Below are positions 24,769 to 33,219 of a stretch of DNA of 64,000 nt, piece after piece. Each line of letters starts with the position of its first letter. Position 1 is the stretch's first letter. Under the pieces are notes generated by a model. The model was not told where the DNA came from and searched no databases. It saw nothing but the letters and a program-made list of their open reading frames with translations. The position numbers and the translations under genes are program-made. The stretch comes from Solobacterium sp. GTDB lineage: Bacteria; Bacillota_I; Bacilli_A; Erysipelotrichales; Erysipelotrichaceae. The DNA lies in the NCBI GenBank assembly GCA_017512725.1, contig JAFWEW010000037.1, positions 38,632 to 102,631 on the forward strand, in the 5' to 3' direction.

Positions 24769-25977
24769 TCAGGAATGAAGCTCTTTCAGATACTGCAGGA
24801 GAGCTTCTTTTTCATTTGGAACCCGTTCTTCCATGACTGCCGTAAGACAGGAGTTCATTGCGGCAGAAATCTGCGGGCCTTTCAGGTCAAGACTTTTCAG
24901 ATCGCGGCCGGTGACTTCCAGCTGCTTGAAGGTATAGCAGTCATTGTTCTGAATGATTTCTTTGTAAAGCGCGTCGAGCTGTGCCCGGTCAAGCCGGGTA
25001 TCTCTTGCGCAGCGGAAATCGAAAAACTGTGCTGCCGGAACCTTGAGACGGTTGAGTGCCTTGCGCATCTCGATTTTTGTCGCAAGCGGAAGATTCTTGG
25101 TCTCAAGCAGATTGACCAGGGCGTACCGGTCATTGTTGGAATACCGCAGCCGGCGCAGGATCTCATCGCTGCGGGCGCTGTCATTCAGGCCGTCCAGCAG
25201 CAGCGCCATCCGTACACAGGAATCGCTCGGGCTGCGGGAAATATTCATGTATGTGCCGGACCATCTGGATTCGGGATATTCTTTCAGCTCCGGAATCAGC
25301 TGTAAAAACAGCGGCTGATACTCCTGAAGTATGGATTTAAAGTATGGTGCTCCGACGGTCTTGATCAGTTCTGCGGTAATGCGTTCCTGCGAAACATAGG
25401 AAAGCGAAGGCAGTTTCTCATGGATCGCCCGGCGGGTGTTTTCTTCGATGCTGAAGCCCAGCTGGGCCGCAAAGCGGATCGACCGCAGAATGCGCAGTGC
25501 ATCTTCTTCGAACCGCTGGTTCGGATCACCGACCGCACGGATCAGAAAATTCTGCAGGTCCTGCACCCCGCCGAAAAAATCACGGATTCCTTCCTGCGGG
25601 TGATAGCACAGGGCATTGATCGTGAAATCCCTGCGGGCGCAGTCCTCTTCCAGGGACCGCGTAAACGATACGGAATCGGGATGACGGTGATCAGTATAGT
25701 GACTCTCCGTCCGGTAAGAGGTGATCTCGATCGGCGTTTTCTTTTCCAGAACCGTGACGGTCCCGTGCCGGATACCGGTATCGATGGTCTTGTGATCCGC
25801 AAATACCTGTTTGATCTCTTCCGGCGTCGCACTGGTCGTAATATCGTAATCATGGATCTCGGTTCCTAGCAGCCAGCAGCGTACGGCACCGCCGACGATA
25901 TAGGCTTCATAACCCGCGTCGTTCAGGGTCCGGATCGTTGATTTGATCGGGGGCGGAAGATGCATTTTTTTCTTCAT
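24769..25977 (-). CDS. cca: CCA-adding tRNA nucleotidyltransferase
   Basis: Adds or repairs the 3' CCA of tRNAs. The 402-aa class II enzyme has YIVGGAVRCWLLG, the catalytic DYD in HDYDITTSA, the RRDFTINALCY motif and the EDALRILRSIRFA region. The ATG at 25975-25977 has no ribosome site; TAAAAT on the minus strand ends six bases before it, so a leaderless mRNA is likely. Its -35 position falls within a perfect cre-type palindrome. Confidence 0.95.
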   Translation of the reverse strand: MKKKMHLPPPIKSTIRTLNDAGYEAYIVGGAVRCWLLGTEIHDYDITTSATPEEIKQVFADHKTIDTGIRHGTVTVLEKKTPIEITSYRTESHYTDHRHPDSVSFTRSLEEDCARRDFTINALCYHPQEGIRDFFGGVQDLQNFLIRAVGDPNQRFEEDALRILRSIRFAAQLGFSIEENTRRAIHEKLPSLSYVSQERITAELIKTVGAPYFKSILQEYQPLFLQLIPELKEYPESRWSGTYMNISRSPSDSCVRMALLLDGLNDSARSDEILRRLRYSNNDRYALVNLLETKNLPLATKIEMRKALNRLKVPAAQFFDFRCARDTRLDRAQLDALYKEIIQNNDCYTFKQLEVTGRDLKSLDLKGPQISAAMNSCLTAVMEERVPNEKEALLQYLKELHS

Positions 25978-25998
25978 GGGACTATTTTACCCATTTTT

Positions 25999-26012
25999 TG
26001 GAAACGTTTCCA
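25999..26012. promoter_or_regulatory. cre-type palindrome (candidate CcpA/LacI-family operator)
   Basis: TGGAAACGTTTCCA is a perfect 14-bp palindrome and matches TGNNANCGNTNNCA at every fixed position. It overlaps the putative -35 of cca and lies 48 bases upstream of the ispF -10. Confidence 0.65.
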
Positions 26013-26036
26013 GCATTTTGATCACAGTTGTCTGCT

Positions 26037-26065
26037 TTGGCAGAAACAGCGGCAGGCAGTATGAT
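26037..26065 (+). promoter_or_regulatory. ispF promoter
   Basis: TTGGCA (26037-26042), 17-base spacer, TATGAT (26060-26065). Confidence 0.75.
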
Positions 26066-26096
26066 GTTAGAGAAAACAGAAGGAGCTTGAACCATC

Positions 26097-26576
26097 ATGA
26101 GAATCGGACAGTCAACAGATATTCATCGCCTTGCGGAAGGCAGAAAACTGATCCTGGGCGGAGTGGAAATCCCGTTTGAGAAAGGGCTGCTCGGCCACAG
26201 CGACGCAGACGCACTGAGCCATGCCATCGCAGAAGCGATCCTTGGGGCTCTGGCGCTTGGCGATCTTGGGCACTGGTTCCCGGATACAGACCCGAAATGG
26301 GAAGGGGCAGATTCGCTCAGGATCCTGGAAGAAGTGGCACGCATGATGGGAGAAAGGGGCTATCACATCGGCAATGTGGACAGCCTCATACTGATCGAGC
26401 GGCCGAAGATGGCGCCGCATATTCCTGCCATGCGTGAAAACTATGCCCGTGTGCTCCATACCGATCTTTCCCGGATCAGCGTAAAGGCGACCCGCGGGGA
26501 AGGTATGGGGTTTGTCGGCAGAGGTGAAGGCGTCCTGGCACAGGCTGTAGTGCTGCTGGAGGAAAACGAACAATGA
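26097..26576 (+). CDS. ispF: 2-C-methyl-D-erythritol 2,4-cyclodiphosphate synthase
   Basis: Fifth step of the MEP isoprenoid pathway, 159 aa. STDIHRLAEGR and LLGHSDADALSHAIAEAILG carry the zinc-binding Asp/His residues; ISVKATRGEGMGFVGRGEG is the C-terminal signature. GAAGGAG lies upstream of the ATG with a long spacer. It overlaps the HD gene by ATGA. No other MEP genes are in the window. Confidence 0.96.
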   Translation: MRIGQSTDIHRLAEGRKLILGGVEIPFEKGLLGHSDADALSHAIAEAILGALALGDLGHWFPDTDPKWEGADSLRILEEVARMMGERGYHIGNVDSLILIERPKMAPHIPAMRENYARVLHTDLSRISVKATRGEGMGFVGRGEGVLAQAVVLLEENEQ

Positions 26577-27805
26577 ATACGTTTCACAGAACGGATGAAG
26601 TGAAGGTGCTTCGGGATCCGGTCCACTCCCATATTCAGGTGGAATATGAAGTAATCTGGAAGCTCATCAATTCCGCATGGGTCCAGCGCATGCGCAGGAT
26701 CCGCCAGCTGGGCGGGGCGTTCATGGTCTACCATACCGCAGATCATACGCGGTTTTCCCATTCCCTCGGCGTATATGAGATCGTCCGGAGAATGGTGACG
26801 GAAGTTCCGGATATCGCTTCCGCACTGACGGAAAAAGAAAAGATTACCGTGATGGCGGCAGCGCTGCTCCACGATGTCGGTCACGGACCGTATTCGCATG
26901 CCTTTGAGGAAGTTGTGGGGGAATCCCATGAAATCTTTACGTGCCGGATCATTGAAGAAGATCCCGAGATCCGCGGTATCCTGGAAGAAACCGCCCAGGG
27001 GCTTTCGACCGATGTGGCCGATGTGATCCGCCACAAGTCCAAAAACCCGCTTCTGCCGCAGCTGGTCAGCGGACAGCTCGATGCCGACCGGATGGATTAT
27101 CTGCTGCGGGATGCTTATTTTACCGGTACTTCCTACGGACGCTTTGATCTGGAGCGGATTTTAAGAACAATGCGGGTCAGCGATGATATGATCGTCGTCA
27201 AGGAAAGCGGCGTTTATGCGATCGAGAACTATGTCATGGCCCGCTATCACAGTTACTGGCAGATCTATTACCATCCGGGTGCTCGCAGTTTTGAGTGCAT
27301 GCTGAGAAGTCTGTTCAAGCGGCTGAGTGATCTTTGCCAGGAAGGAAAGCTGCCGCGTTCCATTCCGGAATTCAGGCCTCTGATCGAAGGGAAAAAACTG
27401 AGCCTTTCAGAATACTTCGTGCTGGATGAGTATGCCTGCAGCTATGCGTTTGAAGTGCTTTCCCGCTGTAAGGATCCGATTACGGCAGACCTTGCGAAGC
27501 GGCTTTTGAACCGCGGACTGTTTGACTATATGGAGGCCAGCGCTGCGAATATCCGCAGGGTGAGCCGGGTGCTGGAACAGCATGGATTCGATCCGGCCTA
27601 TTACCTCACAAAGGATGATGTCGGTCAGCGGGTCTATATTCCATACCGGGTATCCGCCGGCAATGCGATCCGGGTACGTCTTCATGGCGGAAAGATCGAA
27701 GAACTGTCCGAGGCTTCCAATATTGTTGCCAGTCTGGTCAAAGGCAAGACGCTGCGGGATGACCGCATCTACTTCCCAAAAGAGATCCGGGAGTTCCTGA
27801 AATGA
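26573..27805 (+). CDS. HD-superfamily phosphohydrolase (YwfO/dGTPase-like)
   Basis: A 410-aa HD protein. DPVHSHIQV at the start, the HTRFSHSLGVYEI box, LLHDVGHGPYSHAFE and DADRMDYLLRDA hold the H...HD...D metal set as in YwfO and SAMHD-like triphosphohydrolases. It may hydrolyse dNTPs or other nucleotides. Start and stop both overlap the neighbours by ATGA (ispF upstream, DUF1934 downstream). Confidence 0.9.
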   Translation: MNTFHRTDEVKVLRDPVHSHIQVEYEVIWKLINSAWVQRMRRIRQLGGAFMVYHTADHTRFSHSLGVYEIVRRMVTEVPDIASALTEKEKITVMAAALLHDVGHGPYSHAFEEVVGESHEIFTCRIIEEDPEIRGILEETAQGLSTDVADVIRHKSKNPLLPQLVSGQLDADRMDYLLRDAYFTGTSYGRFDLERILRTMRVSDDMIVVKESGVYAIENYVMARYHSYWQIYYHPGARSFECMLRSLFKRLSDLCQEGKLPRSIPEFRPLIEGKKLSLSEYFVLDEYACSYAFEVLSRCKDPITADLAKRLLNRGLFDYMEASAANIRRVSRVLEQHGFDPAYYLTKDDVGQRVYIPYRVSAGNAIRVRLHGGKIEELSEASNIVASLVKGKTLRDDRIYFPKEIREFLK

Positions 27806-28185
27806 GTGCGGTTCACGTATATGCAGAACATATCGATTTTCTGGAACAGACTAGAAGCGTACTGAGCGACTGCTCCGGAACCTTTGACGGCAGGACGCTT
27901 TCCTGCGGGGAAACTGAGCCGTTTCACGGGCAGGATGAAGTGTCCCTGGAAGAGGGAAAAGTCATCCTTTCCCATGACGGGGAAACGCAGAGCCGGATCG
28001 AGCTGTTTAAAGACGGCACCGGCAGTGCAGAGATCCAGACGCCATATGGAGAAATCCGGTGTGCGGCAAGGCTTCTGGAATACCGCAGGGGACCGTATGA
28101 AGTGTATATCGAATACGAGATTCTGCAGGATTCGGACGTCGTAAGCCACATTGGACTCAGCTATCGATTTACACATCTGGACTGA
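27802..28185 (+). CDS. DUF1934 (YwiB-like) beta-barrel protein
   Basis: A 127-aa soluble protein made of beta strands, with a pattern (TPYGEIRC, then alternating hydrophobic strands ending LSYRF) that resembles the calycin-like DUF1934 family, which often sits beside rpoE or argS in Bacillota. The gene order here supports that assignment. The start overlaps the HD gene by ATGA. Function unknown. Confidence 0.6.
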   Translation: MSAVHVYAEHIDFLEQTRSVLSDCSGTFDGRTLSCGETEPFHGQDEVSLEEGKVILSHDGETQSRIELFKDGTGSAEIQTPYGEIRCAARLLEYRRGPYEVYIEYEILQDSDVVSHIGLSYRFTHLD

Positions 28186-28222
28186 ACAAACCGGCCCTCC
28201 ATGCGAGAATGGGCGAATTATA

Positions 28223-28251
28223 TTGACAGCGCTATCAAAGTTGCGTATATA
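28223..28251 (+). promoter_or_regulatory. rpoE promoter
   Basis: Perfect -35 TTGACA (28223-28228), 17-base spacer, TATATA (28246-28251). It leaves a leader of about 65 bases with a small GGAAAT/ATTTCC hairpin. Confidence 0.82.
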
Positions 28252-28322
28252 TAGTTCGTGGAAATCGTGAATTTCCGTATTCGACGCAAATACCATGATT
28301 CAAGAAGGAGGGGTCGCGAAGA

Positions 28323-28655
28323 ATGAGTACAAAGCTGACAATGACGGATGCCGCTTATAATTACATGCTGAAGCGGAAGAAGGAAGTGGAATTTCCGAAG
28401 CTGTGGGCCGAAGTTGCCAAAGCAATGAAAATTCCGGAGGAGAAACTGAGTCGGAAAAAACGTCAGTTCTACGCAGAACTGATGGAAGATCACCGCTTCG
28501 CTGCGCTGAAGGGTAATAAATGGGATCTCAGGAGCCGCCGGAGTTATCAGGAAGTCATTTCTGAAACCGAGGCAGACATTGATGATGATGACGTCAATGA
28601 AGAATATGAGGACGGCGACGCATTGGACCTTCCAAAAGGCGAAGACGTGTATTAA
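28323..28655 (+). CDS. rpoE: RNA polymerase delta subunit
   Basis: A 110-aa Gram-positive-specific RNAP subunit. Residues 5-75 are the HARE-HTH domain (FPKLWAEVAKAMKI, QFYAELMEDHRFAAL, KWDLRSRR). Residues 80-110 are a short acidic tail, shorter than in Bacillus. Delta raises promoter selectivity and recycling. GGAGGGG precedes the ATG. Confidence 0.92.
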   Translation: MSTKLTMTDAAYNYMLKRKKEVEFPKLWAEVAKAMKIPEEKLSRKKRQFYAELMEDHRFAALKGNKWDLRSRRSYQEVISETEADIDDDDVNEEYEDGDALDLPKGEDVY

Positions 28656-28663
28656 GCAGAAAG

Positions 28664-28688
28664 CAGAGTCTGAAGAGGCTCTGTTTTT
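28664..28688 (+). terminator. rpoE terminator
   Basis: CAGAGTC-TGAAGA-GGCTCTG followed by TTTTT. Confidence 0.82.
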
Positions 28689-28768
28689 ACGGTTGTACTG
28701 CTTTTCAAGGATTTGAAAAAGGATTAGAATAAAAGAACCGAATAACACATAAGGAGGATAATTGCGTT

Positions 28769-29635
28769 ATGGTAATGGTTTCTGCAACAGAAATGATTAA
28801 GAAGGCTCATGAGGGCCACTATGCAATCGGTGCGTTCAACACCAACAACCTGGAATGGACAAAGTGCATTCTGGCTGCTGCTGAAGAAGCGAAGGCTCCG
28901 GTTATGATTCAGGCATCCGAAGGTGCCGCAAAGTACATGGGCGGATATAAGATGGTCGTTGATATGGTTCGTGATCTCCATGATTCCATGGGCATCACAG
29001 TTCCGGTAGCGCTTCATCTTGACCATGGTACCTATGAAGGTGCGAAGGCATGCATCGAAGCCGGATTCACATCCGTTATGTTCGACGGCTCCCACTTCGA
29101 TTTCGAAGAGAACATGGCAAAGTCCAAGGAAATCATTGAGCTTGCTCATTCCAAGGGCGTTTCCGTTGAGTGCGAAGTCGGCGGTATCGGCGGTACAGAA
29201 GACGGCGTTACTTCCAACGGCGAACTCGCAGATCCGAAAGAGTGCGCAGCAGTTGCTGGTCTGGGCGTAGATTTCCTCGCTGCCGGCATCGGCAACATCC
29301 ACGGCAAGTATCCGGAAAACTGGGCTGGTCTCAACTTCGAGCGTCTCGATGAGATCAACAAGGCAGTAGACGGCAAACCGCTGGTTCTCCATGGCGGCTC
29401 CGGCATTCCGTTTGATCAGGTTTCCAAGGCTATCTCCATGGGTGTCTCCAAGATCAATGTCAACACCGAACTGCAGCTGGTATTCGCTGCCGCAACACGC
29501 AAGTACATTGAAGAAGGCAAGGATATCGATGGCAAGGGATATGATCCCCGCAAGCTCCTGAAACCGGGCGCTGACGCAATCATTGCCAAGACCATTGAAC
29601 TGATCAAGGCATTCGGTTCCGACAACAAGGCTTAA
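28769..29635 (+). CDS. fba: Fructose-bisphosphate aldolase, class II
   Basis: Zinc-dependent glycolytic/gluconeogenic aldolase, 288 aa. HLDHGTYEGAKACIEAGF carries the catalytic Asp and zinc His; FDGSHFDFEEN, GNIHGKYP and VLHGGSGIP supply the other metal and phosphate ligands. Codon use is strongly biased (for example repeated AAG and GAA), in line with high expression. AAGGAGG precedes the ATG and TAGAAT lies at about 28725. Confidence 0.97.
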   Translation: MVMVSATEMIKKAHEGHYAIGAFNTNNLEWTKCILAAAEEAKAPVMIQASEGAAKYMGGYKMVVDMVRDLHDSMGITVPVALHLDHGTYEGAKACIEAGFTSVMFDGSHFDFEENMAKSKEIIELAHSKGVSVECEVGGIGGTEDGVTSNGELADPKECAAVAGLGVDFLAAGIGNIHGKYPENWAGLNFERLDEINKAVDGKPLVLHGGSGIPFDQVSKAISMGVSKINVNTELQLVFAAATRKYIEEGKDIDGKGYDPRKLLKPGADAIIAKTIELIKAFGSDNKA

Positions 29636-29647
29636 TCCTATCGGACC

Positions 29648-29677
29648 AGAGCTTCCTTCGGGAGGCTCTTTCTTTTT
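29648..29677 (+). terminator. fba terminator
   Basis: AGAGCTTCC-TTCG-GGAGGCTCT tetraloop hairpin followed by a T-rich tract. Confidence 0.9.
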
Positions 29678-29678
29678 G

Positions 29679-29707
29679 TTGGCTTTGACTGCCAAATCAG
29701 ATAGAAT
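29679..29707 (+). promoter_or_regulatory. Promoter of the HAD phosphatase-murA unit
   Basis: TTGGCT (29679-29684), 17-base spacer, TAGAAT (29702-29707); it gives a leader of only about a dozen bases that contains GGGTAACCC. Confidence 0.65.
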
Positions 29708-29725
29708 AACCCCGGGTAACCCGAG

Positions 29726-30379
29726 ATGATAAAAGCGGTACTGTTTGACATGGATGGCATCCTTTATGACAGCGAACGTTTTTATATGGACATCACCGTA
29801 CGTGTGATGCGTTCCCTCGGTTATACCGGTCCGGAAGAAACGCTGTATGCGGTCGTAGGAACGACTGCGGAAGGCACCTGGAAGATCCTCTATGATCTTC
29901 TGGATGGAGAGTATCCCGGACGGAAGATCGAACAGACATGGATCGAATACCTGCTTCAGAATCCGCTGAATTATGCGGAAGCGATGTTCCCGGATATTCC
30001 GGAAACACTGAAGCGGCTTCAGGACGCAGGCATCCGGATGGCATGCTGTTCCAGCAATACGCCTTCTGTGATTCGGAAAAGTCTGAAACAGATGCAGATC
30101 GAATCCTATTTTTCCTACGTGGTGTCTTCCGAAGAAATCGAACGGGCAAAACCGGATCCCATGATTTATCTGCTTGCGGCAGAAAAGCTTGGAGCAGAGC
30201 CGGCAGAATGCGCAGTCTATGAAGACAGTGCACCGGGCATCGAATCCGGCAAGCGTGCCGGCATGCTGGTGATTGCCCGCAAAGATGACCGGTTCCTTCA
30301 GAAACAGGATGGTGCCGATGTGATCGTGACAAGCGCTGCACAGATGGCGGATTACATACTCAAAGAGGTTAGACAATGA
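29726..30379 (+). CDS. HAD-superfamily hydrolase, beta-phosphoglucomutase-like
   Basis: A 217-aa HAD protein. Motif I is FDMDGILYDSE, motif II CCSSNTPS, the Lys is in AKPDPMIYL and motif III is YEDSAPGIESG. The cap inserted after motif I places it with beta-phosphoglucomutase/phosphatase-type enzymes; a sugar phosphate substrate is likely but not provable. There is no Shine-Dalgarno in the very short leader. It overlaps murA by ATGA. Confidence 0.9.
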   Translation: MIKAVLFDMDGILYDSERFYMDITVRVMRSLGYTGPEETLYAVVGTTAEGTWKILYDLLDGEYPGRKIEQTWIEYLLQNPLNYAEAMFPDIPETLKRLQDAGIRMACCSSNTPSVIRKSLKQMQIESYFSYVVSSEEIERAKPDPMIYLLAAEKLGAEPAECAVYEDSAPGIESGKRAGMLVIARKDDRFLQKQDGADVIVTSAAQMADYILKEVRQ

Positions 30380-31635
30380 GAGATATCATCAAGATAGAGG
30401 GCGGTCACCGCCTGAACGGAGAGGTCAGGGTTTCCGGATCCAAAAACGCGACGGTCGCACTGATTCCTGCGGCAGTACTGGCAGGCGGACCGGTAACGAT
30501 CAGCGGCGTGCCGGAAATTGCAGATGTCAATTCGCTGAGTGAAATACTCCGGATGCTGAACTGTGATGTGACGGAAAAAGCGGAACATCTGATCATCGAT
30601 CCGACAAATATGAAGAATACCGATCTTGACGCAGAGGTCATTACCAAGCTGCGGGCTTCCTACTATTTCATGGGAGCGCTTCTTGGCAAGTACGGCTATG
30701 TGCGCATGAAGATGCCGGGCGGCTGCTATCTTGGTCCGCGTCCGATCGACCTGCATATCAAGGGCTTTGAAGCACTTGGCGCAAAGGTCGAATATGAAAA
30801 GGGCTGTTATACGATTCAGGCAGATCAGCTCAAGGGCGCAAAGATCTTCCTGGATATCTCTTCCGTCGGAGCCACGATCAACATCATGATGGCTGCGGTA
30901 TATGCGAAGGGGCGTACGGTTATTGAGAATGCCGCAAAGGAACCGGAAATCATCGATGCGGCAACGCTGCTCAACAACATGGGAGCCAATATCAAAGGCG
31001 CCGGCACCAATGTGATTACGATCGAAGGCGTGGAGGAACTCCACGGCTGCTATCATGAAATCATTCCGGACCGGATCGAAGCAGGCACCTTTATCATCAT
31101 GGCTGCGGCATGTGCAGATGAGATGAAGATCACCAACGTGATCCCCAAGCATATCGAAGCACTGACTTCCAAACTGCAGGAGATGGGGGCAGATCTTGAA
31201 ATCGGCATCGACAGTATCCTTGTACGCAATGCCGGCAGACTTCACGGCACCGATGTTACGACAAAGCCGTATCCCGGATTTGCGACGGATCTGCAGCAGC
31301 CGCTGACGACGCTTCTGACGCAGGCAGACGGTATCAGTGAAGTGACGGATACGATCTATTCCGAACGCTTCAAGCACTGTCAGGAACTGCAGCGCATGGG
31401 TGCCAATATTGAACTGTCCAACGGAAAGAGCGTGATCAAAGGCCCGACACCGCTGTATGGAGACAAGGTTACGGCGACCGATCTCAGGTGCGGTGCGGCA
31501 CTGGTAATTGCGGGACTGCTGGCAGACGGAGTAACCGAGATCAGTGATGTTTATCACATTGACCGCGGTTATGACAATATTGACGGAAAGCTGAAAGCGC
31601 TGGGCGGTGTGATCTGGCGTGAAAAAGCTGAGTAA
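30376..31635 (+). CDS. murA: UDP-N-acetylglucosamine 1-carboxyvinyltransferase
   Basis: First committed step of peptidoglycan precursor synthesis, 419 aa. GGHRLNGEVRVSGSKNA is the EPSP-synthase-fold start; the active-site Cys that fosfomycin alkylates is in MPGGCYLGPRPIDLH. AAAGAGG precedes the ATG. Many Bacillota have two copies (MurA/MurZ); only this one is in the window. Confidence 0.97.
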   Translation: MRDIIKIEGGHRLNGEVRVSGSKNATVALIPAAVLAGGPVTISGVPEIADVNSLSEILRMLNCDVTEKAEHLIIDPTNMKNTDLDAEVITKLRASYYFMGALLGKYGYVRMKMPGGCYLGPRPIDLHIKGFEALGAKVEYEKGCYTIQADQLKGAKIFLDISSVGATINIMMAAVYAKGRTVIENAAKEPEIIDAATLLNNMGANIKGAGTNVITIEGVEELHGCYHEIIPDRIEAGTFIIMAAACADEMKITNVIPKHIEALTSKLQEMGADLEIGIDSILVRNAGRLHGTDVTTKPYPGFATDLQQPLTTLLTQADGISEVTDTIYSERFKHCQELQRMGANIELSNGKSVIKGPTPLYGDKVTATDLRCGAALVIAGLLADGVTEISDVYHIDRGYDNIDGKLKALGGVIWREKAE

Positions 31636-31667
31636 ACGTCCGGGAGAACCGAAATTTAAGAAATATC

Positions 31668-31696
31668 TTGCCGGAAAACCGCTGGCATGATATATT
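31668..31696 (+). promoter_or_regulatory. rpmE promoter
   Basis: TTGCCG (31668-31673), 17-base spacer, TATATT (31691-31696). A TTGAGC/GCTCAA hairpin lies in the leader, which may serve as an L31 feedback site. Confidence 0.7.
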
Positions 31697-31752
31697 ACAA
31701 AAGCACTTTCTTTGAGCACGCATGAGGCTCAAGGCAGAAGGGAGATCGAACG

Positions 31753-31956
31753 ATGAAGAAGGACATCCATCCGAAGTACTATGAGTGCAAGGTCGTATGC
31801 ACAAGCTGCGGCAGTGAATTCGTAACGGGTTCCACACTCAAGGAAATCAAGGTTGATACCTGCTCGAACTGCCATCCGTTCTATACCGGACGTCAGAGAT
31901 TCGCACAGGCACAGGGTCGCGTTGAAAAGTTCAACAAGAAATACGGCCTCAAGTAA
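31753..31956 (+). CDS. rpmE: 50S ribosomal protein L31 (zinc type)
   Basis: 67 aa. The start [19 protein letters not shown] and the later [12 protein letters not shown] give the zinc-binding cysteine set of the C+ (RpmE1) form, and HPFYTG is the family signature. AAGGGAG precedes the ATG. It is a single-gene unit with its own promoter and terminator. Confidence 0.96.
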   Translation: MKKDIHPKYYECKVVCTSCGSEFVTGSTLKEIKVDTCSNCHPFYTGRQRFAQAQGRVEKFNKKYGLK

Positions 31957-31971
31957 GAAACCAGAGAAGAT

Positions 31972-31998
31972 CCTGCAGAAATGCAGGTTTTTCTTTTT
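31972..31998 (+). terminator. rpmE terminator
   Basis: CCTGCA-GAAA-TGCAGG followed by TTTTTCTTTTT. Its T-tract overlaps the -35 region proposed for rpoD. Confidence 0.88.
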
Positions 31999-32019
31999 CC
32001 CGGTTCTCCATGCTAAAAT
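31991..32019 (+). promoter_or_regulatory. Possible rpoD promoter
   Basis: TTCTTT (31991-31996), 17-base spacer, extended -10 TGCTAAAAT (TAAAAT at 32014-32019). Confidence 0.5.
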
Positions 32020-32050
32020 AGCGAGTATAAGTCCGAAAGGAAGTACCTTA

Positions 32051-33190
32051 ATGGCGAATGTAAAACGTGCACAGAATAATGGAGAAACCGCGGAATCCCT
32101 GAAAGAGATACTGGCGCAGAAAAGTGCGGCAGGCGAACCGATTTCTCTTGAACTGCTGCAGGAAAAGGCACAGAAAGCAGGCCTCAGCGAAGAGGAACTC
32201 GAGGCTCTTTTTGAGTGGTGCAGCGATCACGATATTCTCATCGAGTCCGAGGATGAAGAACTTCTGGAAGAAGAGGAAGCGGAAGAAGCGCTTGAGGCGG
32301 AAACAGAAGACGAATACGCTGCCCCGGATCCATACATTGAAAAAGACAAGCATACATCCGTTACGGATACGACAAAGGTGTATCTGAAACAGATCGGTGC
32401 GATTCCGCTGCTCAAACCGGAAGAGGAATATGAAGCAGCGAAGCGGGCAAGTGAAGGGGATGAGGATGCGCGTCAGCTGCTGATCACATCCAATCTGAGA
32501 CTGGTTGTTTCGGTCGCCAAGAAATACGCCAACCGCGGTCTGTCCATGCAGGATCTGATCCAGGAAGGCAATATGGGCCTGATGCGGGCAGTGGACAAGT
32601 TTGATTATTCCAAGGGCTTCCGTTTCAGCACGTATGCGACCTGGTGGATCCGTCAGTCCATGATCCGTGCGATTGCGGATCAGTCACGCGGGATCCGTCT
32701 GCCGGTTCATATGGGAGAAGAGATCAGCCGGGTGCGTCGCACCCAGAAAGAACTCCTGCAGGAGCTCGGCCGGGAACCGACCAGTAAAGAGATCGCGGAA
32801 CATATGGATAAGATGACGCCGGAGCGGGTCGATGAAGTACTGAAGATCGCGATGGAACCGGTCAGCCTTGAGACGCCGGCCGGAGAAGAGGAAAGCTCGA
32901 CCCTGAGTGATTTTATTGAAGATCAGAATACGCAGAAACCGGAGGAGTATGCCAACAGCACGTTCCTGCGGGAAGAGATCGAACATATTCTTCTGAGTCT
33001 CAATGAACGGGAACAGAAGATCCTCCGGATGCGGTTCGGGCTGGATGACGGGGTCGTTCATACGCTGGAGGATGTCGGAAAAGAATGCAACGTCACCCGG
33101 GAGAGGATCCGTCAGATCGAAAACAAAGCGCTGAAAAAACTGCGTCACAACTTCGGCACAAAGCCGGAACTGCGGGACTGGAAGGAATAA
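32051..33190 (+). CDS. rpoD: Primary RNA polymerase sigma factor SigA
   Basis: 379 aa. A region 1.1-like helix bundle and a very acidic stretch (about 60-90) precede region 1.2 ([11 protein letters not shown]), region 2 ([28 protein letters not shown]), region 3 and region 4 with the HTH ([21 protein letters not shown]). AAAGGAAG supports the ATG at 32051. prfA follows after 29 bases, an arrangement that ties sigma, release factor and its methylase into one unit. Confidence 0.97.
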   Translation: MANVKRAQNNGETAESLKEILAQKSAAGEPISLELLQEKAQKAGLSEEELEALFEWCSDHDILIESEDEELLEEEEAEEALEAETEDEYAAPDPYIEKDKHTSVTDTTKVYLKQIGAIPLLKPEEEYEAAKRASEGDEDARQLLITSNLRLVVSVAKKYANRGLSMQDLIQEGNMGLMRAVDKFDYSKGFRFSTYATWWIRQSMIRAIADQSRGIRLPVHMGEEISRVRRTQKELLQELGREPTSKEIAEHMDKMTPERVDEVLKIAMEPVSLETPAGEEESSTLSDFIEDQNTQKPEEYANSTFLREEIEHILLSLNEREQKILRMRFGLDDGVVHTLEDVGKECNVTRERIRQIENKALKKLRHNFGTKPELRDWKE

Positions 33191-33219
33191 CAGAGCGTAA
33201 TACAAGGAGCGTACCACCT

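Noticed and set aside
28724..30376. 550-codon open frame on the minus strand across fba and the HAD gene
   Set aside because: It spans a terminator and two certain genes on the plus strand; Cys/Arg-rich composition is that of an antisense frame.
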